A DNA stretch of 64,000 bases from Catellatospora tritici (GTDB taxonomy: Bacteria; Actinomycetota; Actinomycetes; Mycobacteriales; Micromonosporaceae), in contig NZ_JAHRCY010000010.1 in the NCBI RefSeq assembly GCF_019083965.1, positions 186,001 to 250,000 of the forward strand. The letters run 5' to 3'. Positions 33,754 to 41,676 of the stretch are shown in pieces (the first letter of the stretch is position 1; each line of letters starts with the position of its first letter). Below the pieces are notes generated by a model, which worked only from the letters and a program-made list of their open reading frames with translations, did no database searches and had not been told where the DNA came from. The position numbers and the translations under genes are program-made.

Positions 33754-33815
33754 TGCGGCTTCGGGGAAAGTGCGCGAACTCAGGCTTCGATGCCGGCACT
33801 TTCCCCGAAACCGCA
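33754..33815. terminator. 20-bp-arm inverted repeat with 22-base loop
   Basis: The arms at 33754-33773 and 33796-33815 pair over TGCGG, one mismatch, then TTCGGGGAAAGTGC (right arm GCACTTTCCCCGAA). It begins 7 bp after the depolymerase stop. It has no T-tract. Architecture parallels 6154-6210: same arm length, long loop, directly behind the gene of a large secreted protein. Confidence 0.6.
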
Positions 33816-33879
33816 CGACCGGCTGACCTCCGCGCGTCGCGTCCGGTGTGGAGGGTCGTCGGGCGGTAGCGTGCCGGGC

Positions 33880-35763
33880 GTGACGGAGTCGCAGGGGGTC
33901 GCGGCGCTGCCGGAGCTGGCAGCCGAGGACTGGATGGTCCACGCGGAGGCGTTCGCCAAAACGGGGTTCTGGGCGGTGGCGCGGCGGTTGCCCGCGCTGG
34001 TCCGCGAGTCGCTGCGGCTGGCCTGGGCGGCCAACCCGCGCGACACTGTCGCCGCCATCGGGCTGCAGCTGCTCGCCGGGTCGATGACCACGTTCGGGCT
34101 GCTGGCGACCAGCAACGTGCTGGCCAACCTGTTCAGCGAGGGGCCGACGCCGGAACGGGTCCGGGCCGCGCTGCCCGCGCTGTGCTGGGCCGCGGCCGCG
34201 GTGACCGCGCGCGGGGCGCTCGGCATCGCCGCGGGCTGGGCCCAGAGTCGGCTGCGGCCGCAGATCGACCTCCAGGTCGAGATGCAGATGTACGAGGCCA
34301 CCACCCGCGTCGACCTCGCCGCCTTCGACGACCCGGGCTTCGCCCAGGAGATGGACCGCGCCCGGGACCGGGGCATGCGCGAGTCGGCCTGGATCGTCGA
34401 CTCGACCGTCGACCTGATCACCGGGGTGGTCGGTATCGCCGCCGCCGGAGCCGCGGTCGCGGTCATCGCGCCGCTGCTGCTGCCGTGCCTGCTGGTGGCC
34501 GGGGCGCCGACCGCCGTCACCGCGATCCGGGTGGCCCGGCGCGAATACCTGCTGATGCTCAAGCACTACGACCGGCGTCGCCGCGCCTGGATGCTCGCCG
34601 TGCTGCTGGCCAACCGCTACACCGCCGCCGAGCTGCGCGCCTTCCAGATGCGCGACTACCTGCTCGGGCAGTACCGCACGCTGATGGGTGCCGAGACCCG
34701 GCTGTCGCTACAGCTCGCGGGCGAGCAGACCGTCATGCGGGCGGTCGGGGCCGGACTCACCGGCCTGGCCAGCGCGGGCATGTACGCGCTGCTCGCGTTC
34801 CTGCTGATGGGCGGCCTGGTGCCGCTGGCGGCGGCCGCGACTGCGCTGTTCGCCGTGCAGGCGGCCAGCTCGAGCCTGCAGACCACGACGTACTCGATCA
34901 ACCGGCTGTACGAGGACGCCCTGTACTACACCGACTTCCGCGCCTTCCTGCGCCGGGCCGCCGAACGGGTGCCCGAGGCCGGTAGCAGCGCCGCCGTCGA
35001 GCGGGTCGACCAGGTGCGGGTCGAGCAGGTGTCGTTCGCCTACCTCGGGGCCCAGCGGCCCGCGCTCGACCAGGTGTCGATGACGCTGCACCGGGGTCAG
35101 GTCATCGCGCTGGTCGGCGAGAACGGCTCCGGCAAGAGCACCCTGGCCATGCTGCTCGCGGGCCTGTACCGCCCCAATGGCGGCACCGTGGCCTGGGACG
35201 GCGTCGACCTGAACCACCTCGACCCCGACCAGGCCGCCGCGCAGGTCGCGATGATCAGCCAGTCGTACTACAAGTTCCCGTTCAGCGTGCAGGCGAACCT
35301 CCACATCGGACGGCACGACATCGAGTACGACCATGAGCGCGCCGAGGGCGCGGCCCGTGCCGCCGCCGCGCACGACATGATCACCGAACTGCCGCACGGC
35401 TACGCCACGCTGCTGTCGAAGGAGTTCAAGGAGGGGCAGGACCTGTCCGGCGGGCAGTGGCAGCGGCTGGTCGCCGCACGCGGCATCTACCGCGACGCCA
35501 CCATCCTGATCGCCGACGAGCCGTCCTCGGCCCTGGACGCCAAGGCCGAGCACGCCTTCTTCGCCCAGCTGCGCCGCCACCCCGAACGGATCATCGTGCT
35601 GATCACGCACCGGCTGGCCAACGTACGCTTCGCCGACGCCATCCACGTGCTGCACGAGGGGAAGTTGGTCGAGTCGGGCACCCACGACGAGCTGATGGCC
35701 CTCGGCGGCCGGTACGCGGAGCTGTTCACCCTGCAGGCCAGCGGCTACCAGGCCCAGCCCTAG
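33880..35763 (+). CDS. ABC exporter, fused permease-ATPase (peptide/lantibiotic-export type)
   Basis: A 627-residue half-transporter. A transmembrane domain (about residues 40-330, with five to six helices and a DPGFAQEMDRARDRG-like cytoplasmic loop) precedes a nucleotide-binding domain with Walker A GENGSGKSTLA (Lys419), signature DLSGGQWQRLVAARG and Walker B ILIADEPSSALD. The SGGQWQRLxxARG form is the one common in RiPP and lantibiotic exporters. It acts as a homodimer in the membrane. No precursor peptide or modification enzyme is next to it, so the cargo is unknown. Its last 38 bp overlap, tail to tail, the convergent gene at 35726. Confidence 0.85.
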   Translation: MTESQGVAALPELAAEDWMVHAEAFAKTGFWAVARRLPALVRESLRLAWAANPRDTVAAIGLQLLAGSMTTFGLLATSNVLANLFSEGPTPERVRAALPALCWAAAAVTARGALGIAAGWAQSRLRPQIDLQVEMQMYEATTRVDLAAFDDPGFAQEMDRARDRGMRESAWIVDSTVDLITGVVGIAAAGAAVAVIAPLLLPCLLVAGAPTAVTAIRVARREYLLMLKHYDRRRRAWMLAVLLANRYTAAELRAFQMRDYLLGQYRTLMGAETRLSLQLAGEQTVMRAVGAGLTGLASAGMYALLAFLLMGGLVPLAAAATALFAVQAASSSLQTTTYSINRLYEDALYYTDFRAFLRRAAERVPEAGSSAAVERVDQVRVEQVSFAYLGAQRPALDQVSMTLHRGQVIALVGENGSGKSTLAMLLAGLYRPNGGTVAWDGVDLNHLDPDQAAAQVAMISQSYYKFPFSVQANLHIGRHDIEYDHERAEGAARAAAAHDMITELPHGYATLLSKEFKEGQDLSGGQWQRLVAARGIYRDATILIADEPSSALDAKAEHAFFAQLRRHPERIIVLITHRLANVRFADAIHVLHEGKLVESGTHDELMALGGRYAELFTLQASGYQAQP

Positions 35764-36331
35764 GCGGCCGGGACGGGGTGCTCGCCCCGGCCGGGTGCCC
35801 GACCTGGTAGAGGCCGTGCACGAACACCAGGTCGTATTCGTGCCGGGTGCGCACCACCCAGCGGCTGGGCACCTCGGGGTCGAGCTGCCGGGCGCCCGGG
35901 TAAGCCCCGAGCACGTCGTCGACCACCGCCGACCAGGGGGCGATCCGGTCCGGTCCGCGCAGCGCGGGCCGGGACGACGACGCGGCGCGCACCAGCCAGG
36001 CGTGCAGGACGAAGCCGTCGGTGCCGACGGTCGCCTCCCAGCGCAGCTCCGGCCACGGACCCGGCAGCGTCCACGTGTACGCGGTCAGCGTCAGGTCGCC
36101 GAACGGCACGGGCCGCTCGGCGTCCGGTGGGCCGATCGTGGCGTGGTACAGGTCCAGCCCTCGCGGGCTGCGCCGGGAGCGCAGCAGCTGCTGCCAGCGG
36201 TGGTGGGCGGCGAGGTAGTCGGCACGGGCGGCACCGAGGCCCGTGTACGCGGCCTGGACCAGCTCCGGCTGGTAGTCGTCCATGCGGCGCAGCAGCATGA
36301 ACACGAACTCCCGCCGCGCGAATCCCCGCAT
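35726..36331 (-). CDS. Hypothetical protein, 201 aa
   Basis: Unrecognised soluble protein with an alternating strand pattern (TLTAYTWTLPGPWPELRWEAT, DGFVLHAWLVRAA, YDLVFVHGLYQ) and an early helical region. The two cysteine-free halves and the Trp-rich strands suggest a beta-barrel-like or SRPBCC-type fold, but no motif settles this. ATG 36331 or 36298 both fit. It overlaps the ABC exporter gene at its 3' end. Confidence 0.55.
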   Translation of the reverse strand: MRGFARREFVFMLLRRMDDYQPELVQAAYTGLGAARADYLAAHHRWQQLLRSRRSPRGLDLYHATIGPPDAERPVPFGDLTLTAYTWTLPGPWPELRWEATVGTDGFVLHAWLVRAASSSRPALRGPDRIAPWSAVVDDVLGAYPGARQLDPEVPSRWVVRTRHEYDLVFVHGLYQVGHPAGASTPSRPPRAGPGSRWPAG

Positions 36332-36403
36332 CTCGTGCCCCCTCCGTCCGGCCGCACGGTCAGCTTCGCAGACGTGCCCGTGCGGTCCGGCCGGAGTGCG
36401 CGA

Positions 36404-36880
36404 TCAGCTGGAGGTGTTCGCCAGGGCGGCCAGCACGGAGGCACCGCCGCAGCACAGCACGCCGACACCCAGGGTGATCAGCATGATCAGGTAGTTGGAC
36501 CACAGCCCGAAGGTGGTCACGTCGGTGCCGTGGCCGTCACGCACCCGGTTGCGCCAGCCGCCGAACCGGAAGTTCAGCTGGTGGGCCGCGCCCGGCTGCA
36601 CCGTCAGCCGCGTCTTGATCATCGGCATGCCGATGAAGTCGGTGACCTTCACCTCGTGCGGTCCGGCCGGGACCACGACGTGGTAGGTGCCCTCCGAGCC
36701 GAACGGCACGTCGCGGCCGTCGATCTTCAGGCGGGAGGTGGCCGCGGCCGAGACGAGGTACGGCCCGCGGTTGAAGCTCGCCACGATGACGCCGTGCCCC
36801 TCGGGCAGCGGCACGGGCACCTGGTAGGCGGCGTAGGGCATGACGGGGCCAGGGTAAGAGGGGTTCACCCGGCAGATCAT
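36404..36880 (-). CDS. Small membrane protein with beta-rich domain, downstream of the LRV gene
   Basis: A 158-residue protein. An N-terminal beta-rich domain (about residues 15-115, including HGVIVASFNRGPYLVSA and GTYHVVVPAGPHEVKVTDF, a PEGA-like pattern) is followed by one C-terminal transmembrane segment at about 131-153 (LIMLITLGVGVLCCGGASVL). It is probably tail-anchored, with the domain in the cytoplasm. ATG 36880 is chosen because it overlaps the upstream LRV gene stop (ATGA) and a GGAG-like site lies nearby; 36841 is the alternative. No known family. The overlap suggests a functional pair. Confidence 0.6.
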   Translation of the reverse strand: MICRVNPSYPGPVMPYAAYQVPVPLPEGHGVIVASFNRGPYLVSAAATSRLKIDGRDVPFGSEGTYHVVVPAGPHEVKVTDFIGMPMIKTRLTVQPGAAHQLNFRFGGWRNRVRDGHGTDVTTFGLWSNYLIMLITLGVGVLCCGGASVLAALANTSS

Positions 36881-38430
36881 GCCAGAGGATCGCTCCTCGT
36901 GAGATCGTGCATTGCGGACACCGGCAGGGCGGGGTTGGCGGCCGCGTCGCCCGCGACCGACAGGTCGGCGTCGGCCAGCAGTTCGACGATCGTGTGCGGG
37001 GGCAGGGCCGGATGACCTGCGGCGTACGCGCGTGCCTTCTCGTCGGCCAGGCAGATCAGCAGTGCCGCCGCCGGTGCGTGGGGATGTTCGGCGATGTGGC
37101 GCAGCGCCTTTCGGGCCGGCGGGCTGCACTCGGCCAGGTGCAGCAGCAGGTCCGGCGGGCAGGCCGGATTCTGCGCCAGCCGCGCCGCGACGCGCGGCCC
37201 GTGACCGGTGGCCATCTCCCACATGCGCGACACCGCCACCATGGGGTTGTCCGCGACGGACTTGAGCACCCTCGCGTCGGCGTCCTGGGCGAGCTGGTCG
37301 ACGAGCCGTGGCGACAGGTCGCGTCGTTCGGCGGCCAGCATCCGGGCGACCGGATTGCGGGACGTGGCGAGGGCCTCGATCTCGGCCTCCGTCGCCGCTG
37401 CCACGCGCGGCAGCAGCGTAGGGCCGATCTTCGCCGATCCGGCCAGCTCGGTCAGGACGTCCAGGGGCACCGCCGGGTTGTGGGCCAGCAGGCGGCGCAC
37501 GTTGGGGAAGGGATCGGCGGCCAATTCCCGGATGATGTCCTCGCCGATGGCGGGGTTCTCGGCGAGATCGCTGCGTACGCCGGGAATCGGGTCGCGGGCG
37601 AGCAACCGGTAGACCTCCTGCGGCAGGTCGTCGCGTTCCGCGAGCCGCCATCGCAGGTGCATGTCGGGGTGGGTGGCGAAGCGGCACACCGTCTCGGCCG
37701 GGGTGTGCGGGTTGAGCACCAGCGCGAAGTCGAGTTCATCCAGGGCGCTGCCGTGGCTGCCGTCGCAGGTCCAGTACTCGGCGATCGGGTTCGCGGTGCC
37801 GTCGCAGACGGGGCAGTGCTCGGCGGCGGGCAAGGCCCGGTCGGCCAGGGCGACGAGCAGGTGGACCGGCGTCCGCTCGTTGCAGGCCAGAGCGCGGCGC
37901 ACGCTGACATGCGGGTGCGCCACCAGCGTCTCGGCCAGCGCGTCGGTCAGCCGGGGCGACGAGGCCGCCTCGACCACGACGTCCAGGTCCCGGTCCTCGG
38001 CGAGCAGCGCCAGCAGCTCGGTGGGAAGGTGCGCCGTCTCGGCGAGCGCCGCCCGGACGGCCGGGTCGGGGCTGGTCGCCGCCGGTCGGACCCGGTCGGC
38101 GGCGATCGGGCCCAGGTCGGCCAGGGCGACGAGGATGCGCGGATCGGAGTCGTCGACCTCCTCGGGCGTCAGCAGGCCGCGTTGCAGCAGCCGGATCGCG
38201 ATCGGAGCGCCGCCGTGGCGGGCCAGGCGCAGCACCTGATCGCGGCTGAGGTCCGTGCGGTCGGCCAGTTCGTACCCGATGTAATCGTCGGCCAGGCCGA
38301 TGAGCCGGTCGACGACGGCCGACGGAAGGGCCGGATTGCCTGCCAGCCTCCAGCGCAGGTGGGCCAGGTCCTCGGTGGAGCGCGGCCCGGTCGGCGCCGG
38401 GTCGGGGTCAGGCGGGCGGGGGTCGGTCAT
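36877..38430 (-). CDS. Leucine-rich-repeat-variant (LRV) solenoid protein
   Basis: A 517-residue protein built almost wholly of 23-24-residue helical repeats of the LRV type, consensus VRxxLAxNPxLPxxVLxxLA (for example SVRRALACNERTPVHLLVAL, GVRSDLAENPAIGEDIIREL, NVRRLLAHNPAVPLDVLTEL). LRV proteins form a right-handed helical superhelix for protein binding. A cluster CPVC with further Cys near residues 205-224, in the middle of the array, may hold zinc. No enzymatic domain. It is the first gene of a two-gene unit with the membrane protein at 36404, and lies upstream-divergent from the second ECF42 module, with a 5-bp tandem repeat between them. Confidence 0.8.
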   Translation of the reverse strand: MTDPRPPDPDPAPTGPRSTEDLAHLRWRLAGNPALPSAVVDRLIGLADDYIGYELADRTDLSRDQVLRLARHGGAPIAIRLLQRGLLTPEEVDDSDPRILVALADLGPIAADRVRPAATSPDPAVRAALAETAHLPTELLALLAEDRDLDVVVEAASSPRLTDALAETLVAHPHVSVRRALACNERTPVHLLVALADRALPAAEHCPVCDGTANPIAEYWTCDGSHGSALDELDFALVLNPHTPAETVCRFATHPDMHLRWRLAERDDLPQEVYRLLARDPIPGVRSDLAENPAIGEDIIRELAADPFPNVRRLLAHNPAVPLDVLTELAGSAKIGPTLLPRVAAATEAEIEALATSRNPVARMLAAERRDLSPRLVDQLAQDADARVLKSVADNPMVAVSRMWEMATGHGPRVAARLAQNPACPPDLLLHLAECSPPARKALRHIAEHPHAPAAALLICLADEKARAYAAGHPALPPHTIVELLADADLSVAGDAAANPALPVSAMHDLTRSDPLA

Positions 38431-38466
38431 CGGCGACTGGCTCCATGGATGGGCGGCTGCGGCGGT

Positions 38467-38491
38467 AGAGCAGAGCAGAGCAGAGCAGAGC
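38467..38491. repeat. Pentanucleotide tandem repeat (AGAGC)5
   Basis: Five perfect copies of AGAGC lie between the divergent LRV gene and the DUF998/ECF42 operon, 37 bp upstream of the LRV start. Copy-number change would alter promoter spacing. No coding frame runs through it convincingly. Confidence 0.8.
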
Positions 38492-38638
38492 AACAGGATG
38501 GCCGAGGCCGTGCCGGCGGTGCCAGCAGATTCCGACCTGGGATTTCGTACCCTCGAAAAAATCTTGGAAGGGTGTGTCGGATCCGGTGTCGGCCGTTCGA
38601 GGAGCAGGTGTAGGCAACGAAACCGAAGGAGAACCGAG

Positions 38639-39295
38639 ATGACCACCGCTACCGCCACCTGCCCGCCACTGCCGGTCCGGATCACCAAGTCGCTGCTCGG
38701 GTACGGCGTGATCGCCGGTCCGAGCTACCTCGTGGTCGGCCTGGCCCAGGCGCTGACCCGCGACGGCTTCGACCTGTCCCGCCACGCCTGGAGCCTGCTG
38801 GCAAACGGCGAGGGCGGCTGGATCCAGGTCGCCAACTTCGTCGTGGCCGGGCTGATGACCGTGGCAGCCGCCGTCGGGCTGCGCCGCGCCCTGCCGCAGG
38901 GTCGCCGCTTCTGGGCCCCGCTCCTGCTCACCGGGTACGGCCTGAGCCTGGTCGGCGCCGGGATCTTCCACGCCGACGCGGTCCAGGGCTTCCCCGTCGG
39001 CGCGCCCGAGACCGGCACCATCAGCTGGCACGGCATGCTGCATCTCATGCTCGGCGGGATCGGTTTCGGCTGCCTCGTCGCGGCCTGCTTCGTGCTGGCG
39101 CGCGGCTTCGCCCGGGCGGGCGAGCGCGGCCTGGCCTGGTTCTCGCGGATCACCGGCGTGGTGTTCCTGGCCGGGTTCGCGGGCATCGCCGGCGGCTCGC
39201 ACGGCCCGACGACCCTGGCCTTCCTCGCCGCCGTGGCGACCGCCTGGGCCTGGCTGGCCACGGTCAGCGTCCACTACTACCGCAACGCCGCCTGA
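38639..39295 (+). CDS. DUF998-family membrane protein in the second ECF42 operon
   Basis: A 218-residue integral membrane protein with about six helices and the DUF998-like pattern (SLLGYGVIAGPSYLVVGLAQ first helix; a GAGIFHADAVQGFP loop; HGMLHLMLGGIGFG). AAGGAG 6 bases upstream supports ATG 38639. It lies 36 bp before the DGPF gene and probably is cotranscribed with it and the sigma factor. The function of the family is unknown. A sigma-42-like upstream motif is weak here: TGTCGG (38575-38580) and CGAG (38598-38601), 17 bp apart. Confidence 0.78.
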   Translation: MTTATATCPPLPVRITKSLLGYGVIAGPSYLVVGLAQALTRDGFDLSRHAWSLLANGEGGWIQVANFVVAGLMTVAAAVGLRRALPQGRRFWAPLLLTGYGLSLVGAGIFHADAVQGFPVGAPETGTISWHGMLHLMLGGIGFGCLVAACFVLARGFARAGERGLAWFSRITGVVFLAGFAGIAGGSHGPTTLAFLAAVATAWAWLATVSVHYYRNAA

Positions 39296-39331
39296 GTCAC
39301 CGACCATCGAAACATCCAGGAGGATCACGTC

Positions 39332-39703
39332 ATGCGCTACCTCATGCTGCTCAAAGGCCACCGTCCCGACACCCCACCGCCGCCCGGACTGATGGACGCC
39401 ATTCTCAAGCTCGGCGCCGAGGCGTCGGCCGCCGGTGCCCTGCTGGACACCGCCGGTCTGGCCCCGAGCGGGGCCGGAGCCCGGGTCGGCCTGTACGGCG
39501 GGGCGCTGTCGGTCACCGACGGCCCGTTCGCCGAGGCCAAGGAGACGATCAGCTACGCGCTGTACCAGGTGCGCTCGAGGGAGGAGGCCGTCGAGTGGGC
39601 CTCGCGGTTCCTGGGTCTGCACCGCGACCTGTGGCCGGAGTGGGAGGGGGAGGCCGAGGTGCTGAAGGTCTTCGGACCGGAGGACTTCGGACCCCCAGCC
39701 TGA
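39332..39703 (+). CDS. YCII-related DGPF-domain protein, second copy
   Basis: A 123-residue YCII/DGPF protein with opening strand MRYLMLLKGH and the VTDGPFAEAKE motif at about residues 61-71. AGGAGG before the ATG. It lies between the DUF998 gene and the ECF sigma gene, mirroring the module at 7360. The two DGPF proteins share little outside the motif, so the modules are independent, not tandem duplicates. Confidence 0.88.
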   Translation: MRYLMLLKGHRPDTPPPPGLMDAILKLGAEASAAGALLDTAGLAPSGAGARVGLYGGALSVTDGPFAEAKETISYALYQVRSREEAVEWASRFLGLHRDLWPEWEGEAEVLKVFGPEDFGPPA

Positions 39704-39742
39704 ACTGGGGGTATCACCGCACCCGTGCGAGGATCGGTAGCC

Positions 39743-40969
39743 GTGGCTACCGATCCTCGTCGCGTCGTGGAGGCGGTCTGGCGGATCGAGTCCGCCCGGA
39801 TCGTCGCCGCCCTGGCGCGGCTGGTGGGCGACGTGGGGCTGGCCGAGGAGCTGGCGCAGGACACGTTCGTCATCGCGCTGGAGCAGTGGGCCGAGGGCGG
39901 AGTGCCCGAGCACCCGGGCTCCTGGCTGATGGCCACCGCCAAGCACCGCGCCGTCGACCTGCTGCGGCGGCAGAGCACGTACCGGCGCAAGCTGGCGGAG
40001 GTCGGGCGGGCCACCCCGGAGGCCGAGGACCCGGACCTGGCCGCCGAACTCGACGACTACGTCGGTGACGACCTGCTGCGGCTCATCTTCACCACCTGCC
40101 ATCCGGTGCTGTCGACCGAGGCTCGGGTGGCGCTCACGCTGCGGCTGCTGGGCGGGCTGACCACCGAGGAGATCGCGCGGGCGTACCTGGTGCCCGAGGC
40201 GACCGTGGGCCGGCGCATCACCCGGGCCAAGCGGACCCTGGCCGAGAAAGAGGTGCCGATCGAGCTGCCACCACCGGGTGAGGCGGCACAGCGGTTGGCC
40301 TCGGTGCTGGAAGTGGTCTACCTGATCTTCAACGAGGGGTACGCGGCCACGGCCGGAGACGACTGGATGCGCCCCGCCCTGTGTGAGGAGGCGCTGCGGC
40401 TGGGCCGGGTCCTGGCCGCGCTCGCGCCGCCCGAACCGGAGGTGCACGGGCTGGTCGCGCTGATGGAGTTGCAGGCCTCGCGCACCCCGGCGCGCACCGG
40501 GCCGGACGGTGCCCCGATCCTGCTACAGGACCAGGACCGGCGTCGATGGGACCGGCTGCTGATCCGGCGCGGCCTGGATGCGCTGGGCCGGGCCGGGGGC
40601 ACGTTCGGGCCGTACACGCTGCAGGCGGAGATCGCGGCCTGCCACGCCCGCGCCGCCACCGCCGAACAGACCGACTGGACCCGCATCGCCGCCCTGTACG
40701 AGGTGCTCGCCCACGTCTCGCCGTCGCCGATCGTCGACCTCAACCGGGCCGTCGCGGTGGCCAACGCCGGAAGCGCCGAGGAGGGGCTGCGGATCGTCGA
40801 CACGCTCACCCTGCCCGGCTACGCGCTGCTGCCCGCGGTACGCGGCGACCTGCTCGCCCGCCTCGGCCGCGCCGCCGAGGCCCGCGCGGAGTTCGAGCGC
40901 GCCGCCGCCATGACCCGCAACGCCCGCGAGCGCGAGCTGTTCCAGGCCCGCGCCGCCGCGCTCACCTGA
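39743..40969 (+). CDS. ECF42-type RNA polymerase sigma factor, second copy
   Basis: A 408-residue sigma factor: region 2 (VGDVGLAEELAQDTFVIALE; MATAKHRAVDLLRR), region 4 (LLRLIFTTCHPVLSTEARVA; VPEATVGRRITRAKRTLAE) and a C-terminal extension of about 220 residues containing NEGYAATAGDDWMR and VVYLIF, ending with DLLARLGRAAEARAEFERA. As in group ECF42, no anti-sigma gene is present. The start is taken at GTG 39743 (GAGGATCGG upstream); GTG 39725 is possible. The NEGYAA segment is characteristic of this subfamily and is absent from the paralogue at 7707, which has TTGHTAPS at that position. Confidence 0.9.
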   Translation: MATDPRRVVEAVWRIESARIVAALARLVGDVGLAEELAQDTFVIALEQWAEGGVPEHPGSWLMATAKHRAVDLLRRQSTYRRKLAEVGRATPEAEDPDLAAELDDYVGDDLLRLIFTTCHPVLSTEARVALTLRLLGGLTTEEIARAYLVPEATVGRRITRAKRTLAEKEVPIELPPPGEAAQRLASVLEVVYLIFNEGYAATAGDDWMRPALCEEALRLGRVLAALAPPEPEVHGLVALMELQASRTPARTGPDGAPILLQDQDRRRWDRLLIRRGLDALGRAGGTFGPYTLQAEIAACHARAATAEQTDWTRIAALYEVLAHVSPSPIVDLNRAVAVANAGSAEEGLRIVDTLTLPGYALLPAVRGDLLARLGRAAEARAEFERAAAMTRNARERELFQARAAALT

Positions 40970-41003
40970 TCGCCGGTGCCCCTCCCGCGAGCGCCGCGGC
41001 CGA

Positions 41004-41405
41004 CTAGTCCAGCAGCCAGACCCGCAGCCGGTCGCCGTACGGGGACAGGTTGACCGCCAGGTAGACGACTCCGGACAGCGCCGAGGCGACCAGCAGCGGG
41101 TGGGCCCGCCGGGCGGCGACGGCAGCCATGGCCGACCATGCGCTCAGCGGGACGATCACCAGCCAGCCGAGCAGGGCGACGATCACCACGAGCACGTGCA
41201 GGATGAGCAGCGGTCCGGTGAACAGCACGTCCTTCGGATCGTGCGAAGCGTCCAGCGAGTCCCAGCCGTACTTGCCGGCCAGGTACGCGTGGCGGCCGAC
41301 GGTGCCGACGAGGTACAGGCCCACCAGCAGCAGGTTCGCCACGGCGGCAGCGTAAGTCAGCCTGCCCGGTCCGGGCACGGTTGCGGGAGCGGAGGTCTCA
41401 GCCAT
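41004..41405 (-). CDS. Four-helix membrane protein, 133 aa
   Basis: A small integral membrane protein with four hydrophobic segments at about residues 16-38, 62-85, 88-96 and 104-122, and a polar loop YLAGKYGWDSLDASHDPKD between the first two. I do not recognise the family. It converges on the ECF42 gene and is divergent from the hydrolase at 41677. Confidence 0.6.
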   Translation of the reverse strand: MAETSAPATVPGPGRLTYAAAVANLLLVGLYLVGTVGRHAYLAGKYGWDSLDASHDPKDVLFTGPLLILHVLVVIVALLGWLVIVPLSAWSAMAAVAARRAHPLLVASALSGVVYLAVNLSPYGDRLRVWLLD

Positions 41406-41676
41406 ACCGCGATTGTCTCTGTCCTGCCCCGCTCAATCTGCCCCGAACCCCGGTTCAGGCGCCGGATTCCCGTTCAGTCGACCTTGGCATCCACAAAGGA
41501 ACCGGCATCGCCTGAGCGGCGATAGGCAGGCCCGCTCGGCGTGGGACCTGTGGCGGCGGAAGGCCGGCATCCGCTGATAGACGGATGTCTTGCCGCCGGA
41601 CGGGCGACTGTGCTGGAAGGGCGAACGGGTGACGATATGGTGACTGCGGCGCCCGGTCGATCTTGATGGAGGCTCG

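Noticed and set aside
33880..36331. A full RiPP biosynthetic cluster around the exporter.
   Set aside because: No precursor, lanthipeptide synthetase, radical-SAM or protease gene is present.
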